A DNA stretch of 6,306 bases from Chloroflexota bacterium (lineage in GTDB: Bacteria > Chloroflexota > Dehalococcoidia > SAR202 > UBA11138), in NCBI GenBank assembly GCA_022561955.1, contig JADFQF010000094.1, forward strand, positions 1 through 6,306, written 5' to 3'. The notes beneath the pieces are model-generated. The model ran no database searches and was not told where the DNA came from. It was given only the letters and a program-made list of their open reading frames with translations. Shown here one piece after another: positions 1 to 6,201 of this stretch (positions are counted from its first letter, which is position 1; each line of letters begins with the position of its first letter). A program made the position numbers and the translations under genes.

Positions 1-187
1 CCTGATCACTACCGCGGAGCAGGCCGAGACGATTCTTGCAGAGGAGCAGGCCGACGTGGTCCTGCTTGCCAGAGAGCTGTTGCGTCATCCCTACTGGCCC
101 CTGCACGCCAGGGCGACTCTGGACGGCGACGCATCGGATTGGCCGGACCAGTACGCCAGAGCGGCGGAGGTCCGGCGGCTCACCTGA
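1..187 (+). CDS. NADH:flavin oxidoreductase, Old Yellow Enzyme (YqjM-like) family, C-terminal fragment
   Basis: The gene enters from the left edge. Codons run from base 2 and 61 residues precede the TGA at 185-187. The fragment begins LITTAEQAETILAEEQADVV and continues with ARELLRHPYWPL, then a WPDQYARA segment near the end. This is the characteristic end of YqjM/xenobiotic-reductase-type Old Yellow Enzymes, where the usual text is G-x-I-T...AE-x-IL...AD-LV-x-x-GRELLRDPYWPL...WP-x-QY-x-RA. In these FMN-dependent TIM-barrel enzymes the segment forms the last strands and helices, and the GREL arginine helps bind the FMN phosphate. They reduce activated C=C bonds of enals, enones or similar electrophiles using NAD(P)H in the cytoplasm. 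Here the glycine of GREL is Ala, while the Arg is kept. The catalytic part is outside the window, so the substrate cannot be inferred. The gene converges on the minus-strand gene ending at 199, with 11 bases between them and no clear terminator. Confidence 0.85.
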   Translation, partial: LITTAEQAETILAEEQADVVLLARELLRHPYWPLHARATLDGDASDWPDQYARAAEVRRLT

Positions 188-198
188 TACCGAGAACC

Positions 199-1125
199 TC
201 AGCTATGTTGCAAGGGCTTATCAACGGCCTCATCTGTGGGTGCCTTAATTTCAAGCTCATATCCAAGCCGCCTGATATGTTGTATGAGCCGCATACGATT
301 ATGAGGGTCTGAAGCGAAGGCTTCCAACACTTTATCGAAATTCGAGATATCTATTTGCCTTCCAGTGTCTGTTACGGTCCTGCATAGTAATGACATCCCC
401 TGGGAATGCTGAACCATAACAACGCTTTTTTTCCAACGCACGGGTACCTCTTTGCTATCAGGTATGATTTTAATATCTACTTTTCCGAACTTAATTGAAA
501 ACTGTCCATCCGCAACCTCAATATCCTCTGGTCGGACTATCGCATCATATATGACCCCAGGGGTGTTATCGGCGTCCTCGCCCAAAACGGCACGAACATA
601 TTCGTTCGATCCTATTTCATTCACCGCTGCTAATATCAGATAACCGTCTTGTTCTTCGAATATCGATCGAAAATACTTTTCAAATTCCCTTACGTGGTGC
701 TCTTTGGTATCTCGTCGCGCAATTGGATTCGAAAAATGTGATGGTTCGTTCAATAGACGCGCCCAGCGCTTCAAAGATCTCGGGTATCTGGCAAATTTTC
801 TGATTCTCGGGCCCCTCCGTCGGGCGACTTCGAAGAATTTCAGTCCAGTGCGAGGATCAATCTCATTGAGCGCTTTAAGTATTTGGCCAGCCGTCAGTAA
901 TCTATTATCTGATCTTATGAATTTCCTTCGAGGTACTTGACCATAAAATGCCAGAATGAACAGAACCTGCTCTAAGGTCTGTCTCCCCAGATTCCCAGCC
1001 GCTAAGAGAAACGCACCAGGAAACTTTTCCAAGGTGCGATTTTCTAAGTACCAATTAATCTGGTCTAGTGCGCGGACCGGGTGTTGAAGAATCGACATAC
1101 CAATCAGGTAAATATTATCATTCAA
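199..1125 (-). CDS. Hypothetical protein, AT-rich orphan gene (308 aa)
   Basis: I do not recognise this protein. It reads from a TTG at 1125 to a stop at 199-201. An in-frame TAA lies nine codons upstream, so the start is either TTG 1125 or ATG 1098 (Met10). Neither has a strong Shine-Dalgarno: AAGGA at 1148-1152 is 22 bases from the TTG. The N-terminal half is helical and basic, with a hydrophobic helix around residues 37-64 and an Arg/Lys-rich stretch at 102-124 leading into RLLNEPSHFSNP (123-134). The C-terminal half (about 190-270) looks beta-rich and includes a run of alternating hydrophobic residues. There is no signal peptide and no obvious catalytic motif. Base composition differs sharply from the neighbours: 60-base blocks counted at 301, 481, 601 and 901 give 33-42% GC, against 57-58% in blocks inside the adjacent MBL gene and glyQS. 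This suggests a recently acquired accessory gene. It lies 54 bases downstream of the MBL gene on the same strand and could be co-transcribed with it. Confidence 0.7.
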   Translation of the reverse strand: MNDNIYLIGMSILQHPVRALDQINWYLENRTLEKFPGAFLLAAGNLGRQTLEQVLFILAFYGQVPRRKFIRSDNRLLTAGQILKALNEIDPRTGLKFFEVARRRGPRIRKFARYPRSLKRWARLLNEPSHFSNPIARRDTKEHHVREFEKYFRSIFEEQDGYLILAAVNEIGSNEYVRAVLGEDADNTPGVIYDAIVRPEDIEVADGQFSIKFGKVDIKIIPDSKEVPVRWKKSVVMVQHSQGMSLLCRTVTDTGRQIDISNFDKVLEAFASDPHNRMRLIQHIRRLGYELEIKAPTDEAVDKPLQHS

Positions 1126-1179
1126 ACACCAACGGTAATCTCGCCGTCCTTATTGCAAAGTTGCTGCTACGGCGCTCCC

Positions 1180-2001
1180 CTACGACCCGTGGGCATCCGG
1201 CGCCTGGCCCGCGTTGACCTGGGCCATTATCTCGTCGACCTCGGCCTGGTTGAAGCCAAGGAAGGGGTCGGAGTCCGGCAATGCCGCAAGGGCCTTCAAA
1301 AACTCGTCGGTCCTGCCGTGGGCAGGCGGCAGGTGGCAGCTTAATATGGTCTGCGGATTCATCTCCCGGATTACGTTGAGCACCGACTCGAACTTCGAGT
1401 TGTCCACGAGGTGTATCCAGGGATGGTTCGCCGTGTTGAACATGCCGAAACCCTGGACCAGGGCGTCCTGCGGGACATCGTCGGCGTCCTCAACGGGTTC
1501 GGGCACGAATGCGCCAAAGCAGTCGGCGCTGATGTAGGCCTTCGACTTATCGTCGTATGCTCCCATGGTGGCCGGCGAATCAAAGACCGGGGGTCGAACC
1601 GCCGTAAGGGTGCGGTCGCCGACGTCCAGGGTCTCGCCCTGCTTCATCAGGTAGCACTGGTCCAAACGGATCGGCCAGGCCGTCTCCATACGAGCCATAC
1701 CGATAATGTTGGTGACGATCTTGGCGTCTGGGGCCATCCGGAGTACGTCCTGAATGTTGCCCGTGTGATCGGCGTCGTCATGGGTAATCCATATCCACTT
1801 GAGCTCCTTCGGGTCGATCAGGGACTCAAGAGCCTTCAGCCACTCCTCTTTTTCGATGGCCATTCCGGCGTCGATCAGCACCGGCTCCCTGGACTTGATG
1901 AGATAGGAGTTTATTGGAATGTGCCCAAAACCAGGCAAAGGCACCGGCAAGCTGGAAGGCAGTATGAAGGTCTCCGGCGCAACTTCGAAAGGCCTTTTCA
2001 T
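1180..2001 (-). CDS. MBL-fold metallo-hydrolase related to oxygen-binding diiron (flavodiiron-type) proteins
   Basis: The 273-residue protein has a metallo-beta-lactamase fold. Residues 31-45 form the usual first strands ending in LIDAG. The metal motif is THDDADHTG at 73-81 (H74, D76, D78, H79), then YISADCFGAF at 156-165 (D160) and SCHLPPAHG at 221-229 (H223). The H-x-[E/D]-x-D-H motif and the SAD-x-FGAF signature are those of the diiron MBL domain of flavodiiron proteins and the stand-alone ODP family, rather than beta-lactamases or glyoxalase II. No flavodoxin domain is attached, so it is a stand-alone MBL domain, cytoplasmic (no signal peptide). By eye the second-shell position equivalent to flavodiiron His147 falls on D141 (FDSPATMG). 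Family roles include O2/NO sensing or reduction; the substrate here is not predictable. The start is ATG 2001, supported by AAGGAG at 2010-2015 with 8-base spacing. Transcription is probably from the promoter at 2073-2101. Confidence 0.88.
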   Translation of the reverse strand: MKRPFEVAPETFILPSSLPVPLPGFGHIPINSYLIKSREPVLIDAGMAIEKEEWLKALESLIDPKELKWIWITHDDADHTGNIQDVLRMAPDAKIVTNIIGMARMETAWPIRLDQCYLMKQGETLDVGDRTLTAVRPPVFDSPATMGAYDDKSKAYISADCFGAFVPEPVEDADDVPQDALVQGFGMFNTANHPWIHLVDNSKFESVLNVIREMNPQTILSCHLPPAHGRTDEFLKALAALPDSDPFLGFNQAEVDEIMAQVNAGQAPDAHGS

Positions 2002-2009
2002 TTTGGGGA

Positions 2010-2015
2010 CTCCTT
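2010..2015 (-). promoter_or_regulatory. Shine-Dalgarno for the MBL gene
   Basis: The minus strand reads AAGGAG here, eight bases before the ATG at 2001-1999. It fixes the start of the metallo-beta-lactamase-fold gene. Confidence 0.75.
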
Positions 2016-2072
2016 ATGTTCGTGGTTCGCTCGAATGTTTCGGGTTCCTTGGGTGAGTCGACGACCGGCGGT

Positions 2073-2101
2073 AGTTTAGCAGCCCTGCGATGACGGGTCA
2101 A
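2073..2101 (-). promoter_or_regulatory. Sigma70-type promoter for the MBL gene
   Basis: On the minus strand TTGACC (2101-2096) is followed after exactly 17 bases by TAAACT (2078-2073). This matches the -35 consensus at five of six positions and the -10 consensus at four of six, with ideal spacing. A transcript would start near 2066 and leave a leader of about 65 bases before the ATG at 2001, ending in a good Shine-Dalgarno. No operator-like inverted repeat is evident over it. Confidence 0.55.
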
Positions 2102-2476
2102 AAACACCCCTGGATCATTTCCACACCATGCCCACACCGAATCGGCGTTTATGGACGATTTCAAGCTGCGGACCCAAACGCCTCGCACGCATTGACAGAT
2201 CAGACCACCTGTTTCGAACAAGACCCATACAAAATCATGGGACTTTCGGGCAAAATTAGGTTTATCAGCGAGCGGCAGGGGTTTAGAAACCTATTATAGT
2301 CAGGCGGAACAGTCCTGGGCCGATGGAATTTCGGCCACTGGTTTTCGAGGCATTTGGAGGCAAGGTCCCGAGTTCAGGTCACACGGTCTAAACGAGGGAT
2401 AGGAAGAGGCCCTGGAGGGTAGTCCGCTAAGCGTACTGGCAGACCGGGATTGGGCGGACGACACGGGGCCTGCAAC
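2102..2476. other. Gene-free divergent intergenic region
   Basis: No reading frame here has a credible start or family resemblance, and I see no tRNA, tmRNA, SRP RNA or RNase P signature. Two small inverted repeats are present. GGCCGA (2318-2323) pairs with TCGGCC (2331-2336) around a 7-base loop, without a T-run. GTCCGC (2422-2427) pairs with GCGGAC (2454-2459) around a 26-base loop and would lie in the leader of the gene at 2491. Isolated hexamers such as TTGACA (2192-2197) and TATTAT (2292-2297) occur but are not properly spaced partners. The region presumably carries the promoter for the plus-strand cluster, but I could not locate it. Confidence 0.5.
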
Positions 2477-2482
2477 AAGGGG
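2477..2482 (+). promoter_or_regulatory. Shine-Dalgarno for the 177-aa gene
   Basis: AAGGGG ends eight bases before the ATG at 2491, which supports that start. Confidence 0.55.
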
Positions 2483-2490
2483 TTCAGTCG

Positions 2491-3024
2491 ATGTCGGATA
2501 CATATCCCTTAGAACTGTCCCATCTGGAGAGTCTCTTTCTCTCGGATTCGCTTTCCATTTTCACCCAGGGCCCACCGGACGCGCCCATCAATCATCTGTC
2601 GCCATACCCGACCCTGCTGCTCAAGATCGGCGGAGCCGTCCTGGAGACAGAGCAGATGAAGTGCTCGGCGCGAGTGAGCATGGTCCTCGCGGAGCTCTGG
2701 ATGATAAGGGAAGTTACCAAGTCCTCGGTTGTAGTCGGCAGCGAGCGCGTGGGTCTGAACCTTCTGCTCAAAGTCTACGAAGGCATCCGAGCGTTGAGTG
2801 CTGAGCCGGATATGCAGTCGCTCGTCAGCGTTTTTGGCGAAGTGCTGGAAGATGAGCCAGGCAAGAAGGAATTTGCGGCGCAGTTGCAGCGGATAAGAGA
2901 AGGCGCAGAGCTCGAATCCGGAGGTAGTAGTAATGAGGCAATTTCAGAGCAGTCCTCAGGCGGCGACGAACCCGGAGACTCCGACGAGGGCAGACCCGAC
3001 CACGACACCGCGGCCGCGGCCTGA
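2491..3024 (+). CDS. Hypothetical protein with acidic disordered C-terminal tail (177 aa)
   Basis: I do not recognise a family. The start ATG has AAGGGG eight bases upstream. Residues 1-138 look like a compact, mostly helical domain, with hydrophobic helices around 9-24, 40-52, 60-78 and 85-102, and a final amphipathic helix at 125-138. Residues 141-177 are low-complexity, rich in Gly, Ser, Asp and Glu and ending in four alanines, and are probably disordered. No signal peptide, membrane segment or catalytic motif is visible. It is the first gene of a plus-strand cluster. Its last 92 bases are overlapped in a different frame by a probable small gene starting at 2933, so the odd composition of the tail may partly reflect dual coding. 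Base composition is in line with the chromosome-like neighbours rather than the AT-rich gene at 199-1125. Confidence 0.7.
   Translation: MSDTYPLELSHLESLFLSDSLSIFTQGPPDAPINHLSPYPTLLLKIGGAVLETEQMKCSARVSMVLAELWMIREVTKSSVVVGSERVGLNLLLKVYEGIRALSAEPDMQSLVSVFGEVLEDEPGKKEFAAQLQRIREGAELESGGSSNEAISEQSSGGDEPGDSDEGRPDHDTAAAA
2920..2925 (+). promoter_or_regulatory. Strong internal Shine-Dalgarno inside the 177-aa gene
   Basis: GGAGGT is followed by a 7-base spacer and the ATG at 2933. It lies wholly within the upstream coding sequence and is the best-looking ribosome binding site of the middle cluster. It is the main argument that the overlapping frame starting at 2933 is translated. Confidence 0.55.
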
Positions 3025-3115
3025 GCCCGTCCGGCGGTACCAGCCCGATCCCGACCACTGCCCTGGTCAGCGGGTGAGGACGGTGCGCCGCGTAAGGCGC
3101 GTGATCGAACCCTAG
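2933..3115 (+). CDS. Probable small overlapping gene, Pro/Arg-rich 60-aa protein
   Basis: No family is recognised. The frame starts 92 bases before the end of the preceding gene, in the +1 frame relative to it, and runs to the TAG at 3113-3115, so about half lies outside the overlap. The support is the internal GGAGGT with 7-base spacing. The product begins MRQFQSSPQAATNPET, has a Pro/Thr/Arg middle (TTPRPRPEPVRRYQPDPD at about 23-40), then a strongly basic end with RTVRRVRRVIEP. It has one Cys and no membrane segment. Its positive charge contrasts with the acidic tail encoded by the same bases in the other frame. It ends 23 bases before the next gene, consistent with an operon. Alternatives are a spurious open frame in GC-rich sequence, or the product of a frameshift from the 177-aa gene. 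Confidence 0.45.
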   Translation: MRQFQSSPQAATNPETPTRADPTTTPRPRPEPVRRYQPDPDHCPGQRVRTVRRVRRVIEP

Positions 3116-3138
3116 TCCGCCTCGGGCGTATCGAAACG

Positions 3139-3612
3139 ATGCCTTACTACAACGTTACCCCACATACCCTTTACCAGTCCTGTATGTCCGGCGCCTGGGA
3201 GTGGACAGGCGGGGATGACCCCGTCATGCGGGCCCGGGCCTGGGTGGAAGCAGAGAACGTCTACGAGGTCTGGAAGCTCGTACAGAGGTGGTTCGAGCTC
3301 ATCGACTCCGATGAGGCCGTCAACCACTATCCCGACCCCAACTGGGACGACTCCCTATATCCGGGAAAGGTCTCCTTGACGCAGGACGTTGCCGACACGT
3401 TCATCGAAGAGATGGACGCCGACTTCATGTTGGAAAAGAGCCGCTTTCAAGGCAGGCTCTCCCCAGAGTTTGCCCGGCTGCCGAGCCACGCCCGTCTAGC
3501 CTTCGCCCAGGACGCGTACGGGATAATGAAGACCAGCGCCGACATTAACGCTGAGGCCGATAAGCGGCTGGCCTCAGGTGAGACGCTTCCCCCCGCACAG
3601 AAGGTCGCCTAA
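3139..3612 (+). CDS. Hypothetical Trp-rich protein (157 aa)
   Basis: I do not recognise this protein. It starts at ATG 3139; no ATG, GTG or TTG occurs upstream in this frame back to the TGA at 3022-3024, and the Shine-Dalgarno is weak, so translation may be coupled to the small gene ending at 3115. The N-terminal two-thirds are rich in aromatic and acidic residues, with six tryptophans (W20, W22, W35, W45, W51, W69) and a YPDPNWDD segment at 64-71. Residues 80-145 are predicted helical, including an ADTFIEEMDADFM acidic helix and an ARLPSHARLAF segment at 112-122. The last residues are polar and probably flexible. There is no signal peptide or transmembrane helix, so it is probably cytoplasmic. 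It belongs to the plus-strand cluster 2491-3612 and is followed by 83 bases without recognisable signals before the receiver-domain gene. Confidence 0.72.
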   Translation: MPYYNVTPHTLYQSCMSGAWEWTGGDDPVMRARAWVEAENVYEVWKLVQRWFELIDSDEAVNHYPDPNWDDSLYPGKVSLTQDVADTFIEEMDADFMLEKSRFQGRLSPEFARLPSHARLAFAQDAYGIMKTSADINAEADKRLASGETLPPAQKVA

Positions 3613-3695
3613 AGCGCTTCAGACACGTCTCCTACATCCTACGACGCTCGCATCAGGCGTTGAAGATTTCCCTTGCGTCGGAAACCATATAACCA

Positions 3696-4403
3696 ATGGG
3701 ACTACTCGAAAAAAAGACCGAAATAAGCTCACGACCCGGACAAGACCTGACCGGCGTCGGCGTTCTAGTTGTCGATGACGTGCCGGCGCATCGTGAGCTT
3801 TATCGCGAAATCCTCATCAGTGTCGGCTATTCGAATATTCACATGGCCGGCACCGGCGCCGAGTGTCTCAGTATCCTACAAGCGAACGTAGACGAGATAT
3901 TCGTTGTCCTCCTGGACAGGATACTTCCCGATGCGACCGCCGGGCAGATAGTGCGGCAACTGCTTAACGTTCACCATAGTCCTGTCGGAATCGTTATTAA
4001 CACCGCCTACCCGTCTACCGAATCCAGGATCGAGTTTTCCGAAGTCGAGTCCGAATATATCTACGTTACGGCATATCTCGACAAGGCTCATTATGACATA
4101 GACCTGATCTCGGCCGAGGTACAGAACGCCGCGGAGCTAGTCTGCGAAAAGCGCGCCGTGCTCGCTGCGCCAAAGGTGAAGGTGGCCTACGAGTCCACCC
4201 GCGGCATCAAGCTAGAGCCCTCTCGCGTGGAATCACGGATACGGAGCGGTGTGTCCCGCCTCTCCGGTAAGATACCTGGCCTCGCTGCGTCCATCGGCCT
4301 TGGGGTTCTTCGCATTCTGTTATTGTCGTTGCTCGTGGGAGTGGCTCTGAAGCTCGAGGCCATCGCAGATATAACTACCTTCCTCGCAAAATTTATAGAC
4401 TAG
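3696..4403 (+). CDS. Response-regulator receiver-domain protein with C-terminal membrane-anchor-like helix
   Basis: Residues 20-145 form a CheY-like receiver domain. The strand-1 acidic pair is D27-D28 in VLVVDD, the phospho-acceptor is D74 in VVLLD, the switch Thr is T103 in INTAY, and the conserved Lys is K130 in YLDK. The usual KP dipeptide is KA here. All residues for phosphotransfer from a histidine kinase are therefore present. There is no DNA-binding or enzymatic output domain. A basic linker (150-192) leads to a hydrophobic stretch at about 193-218 (PGLAASIGLGVLRILLLSLL and following, interrupted by R206) and a short end FLAKFID. I infer a membrane-tethered or membrane-binding receiver, 235 residues long. 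No histidine kinase is encoded in the window. The ATG at 3696 lacks a Shine-Dalgarno, but it sits just before the domain and no better start is available. A stem-loop begins 8 bases after the stop. Confidence 0.8.
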   Translation: MGLLEKKTEISSRPGQDLTGVGVLVVDDVPAHRELYREILISVGYSNIHMAGTGAECLSILQANVDEIFVVLLDRILPDATAGQIVRQLLNVHHSPVGIVINTAYPSTESRIEFSEVESEYIYVTAYLDKAHYDIDLISAEVQNAAELVCEKRAVLAAPKVKVAYESTRGIKLEPSRVESRIRSGVSRLSGKIPGLAASIGLGVLRILLLSLLVGVALKLEAIADITTFLAKFID

Positions 4404-4411
4404 CTTCAGCA

Positions 4412-4437
4412 GGGATTCCACGTATTCCTGGAATCTC
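4412..4437 (+). terminator. Stem-loop after the receiver-domain gene, possible terminator
   Basis: GGGATTCCA (4412-4420) pairs with TGGAATCTC (4429-4437): nine base pairs including one G-U, around an 8-base loop. It starts eight bases after the stop codon of the receiver gene. There is no T-run after it, so it may act as a 3' stabilising hairpin or a weak terminator rather than a classical intrinsic one. Confidence 0.35.
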
Positions 4438-4568
4438 ATAGAATCACGTTGCGCCGCTAATGGTATTGGGACCGGCACATCTTGACTGCTCCTCATCAGC
4501 CGACCGCATCGGCACCTGCGATCTTCTCTGGAATACACCCAGGGGCCGCAGTGCACGGCCTTATGTTT

Positions 4569-4577
4569 TGCTATAAT
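4569..4577 (+). promoter_or_regulatory. Extended -10 promoter of glyQS
   Basis: TGCTATAAT is a perfect extended -10 element (TGn plus the full TATAAT consensus). No good -35 is found 16-18 bases upstream, which is usual for extended -10 promoters. Transcription would begin near 4584-4586, giving a leader of about 50 bases before the GTG at 4634. The leader is too short for a T-box riboswitch. Confidence 0.65.
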
Positions 4578-4617
4578 TGCCCTTTAGACTCATCCCTGAA
4601 AAATCATCTTTTCGAGA

Positions 4618-4629
4618 AAAGGACAAGGA
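4618..4629 (+). promoter_or_regulatory. Purine-rich ribosome binding region of glyQS
   Basis: The stretch AAAAGGACAAGG and the following A hold two AAGGA copies, at 4619-4623 and 4625-4629, ending 10 and 4 bases before the GTG at 4634. The first has workable spacing for GTG 4634. This favours GTG 4634 over GTG 4655 as the start. Confidence 0.45.
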
Positions 4630-4633
4630 AATT

Positions 4634-5974
<1,341 letters not shown>

Positions 5975-6106
5975 TCTGCCGCGATCGCAGAGTGCCCCAA
6001 ATCCCTGGAGGCATCGGTGTCGTAGTCCTAGTGTAGGCCTATAAGACGATGTATATCGTAGACGAGCCTTTTAAATAACGCTGCGCCGTCATGCACGCCT
6101 GTTGGT

Positions 6107-6144
6107 CGGTCATTGTCTGTGTCAATGAACCGCATCGCCTTTTT
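6107..6144 (+). terminator. Bulged hairpin followed by T5, candidate glyQS terminator
   Basis: CGGTCATTG (6107-6115) pairs with CAATGA (6123-6128) and, after a bulged A at 6129, CCG (6130-6132): nine base pairs around a 7-base loop. TTTTT follows at 6140-6144. The seven bases between stem and T-run are more than in a typical intrinsic terminator, so termination is plausible but not certain. Confidence 0.35.
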
Positions 6145-6190
6145 CAGACATCGAAATTGGTATCGGACCAGATTCCCAACCGCAAGTGAT

Positions 6191-6195
6191 GGAGG
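6191..6195 (+). promoter_or_regulatory. Shine-Dalgarno deciding the start of the right-edge gene
   Basis: GGAGG with a 6-base spacer precedes the TTG at 6202. It lies just after an in-frame TGA (6187-6189), so it is the first usable start of that frame. Confidence 0.5.
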
Positions 6196-6201
6196 ACCGA
6201 A

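Larger units (their letters stand above)
5975..6201. other. Intergenic region after glyQS
   Basis: These 227 bases show no credible gene or RNA. They contain a weak 5-bp hairpin directly at the glyQS stop (TCTGC 5975-5979 with GCAGA 5987-5991), a small palindrome ACGAT/ATCGT at 6046-6059, and the stronger hairpin plus T-run listed separately. A promoter for the gene at 6202 is expected here, but no well-spaced pair was found. Confidence 0.5.

Noticed and set aside
199..1125. HEPN ribonuclease-like assignment from RDTKEH (138-143) and the RLLNEPSH segment
   Set aside because: R-x4-6-H patterns are common by chance, and the surrounding residues do not convincingly match a HEPN family. I left the protein as unknown.
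2192..2297. TTGACA (2192) and TATTAT (2292) as the promoter of the 2491 cluster
   Set aside because: Neither has a partner at proper spacing, and they are about 95 bases apart.
2102..2476. Structured ncRNA or tRNA in the gene-free region
   Set aside because: A CCCGAGTTCAGGTC stretch faintly resembles a T-arm, but no acceptor, D or anticodon arm can be built, and no RNase P, SRP or tmRNA signatures are present.
3660..3693. Promoter TTGAAG...TATAAC just before the receiver gene
   Set aside because: The spacing between hexamers is 22 bases, and transcription would start inside the coding sequence just after the ATG at 3696.
4577..4633. TTG 4577 as the glyQS start
   Set aside because: It overlaps the -10 box of the best promoter in the region, adds 19 residues not typical of the family, and has no Shine-Dalgarno.
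4578..4633. T-box riboswitch upstream of glyQS
   Set aside because: The inferred leader is only about 50 bases and lacks the T-box consensus and any terminator/antiterminator pair.
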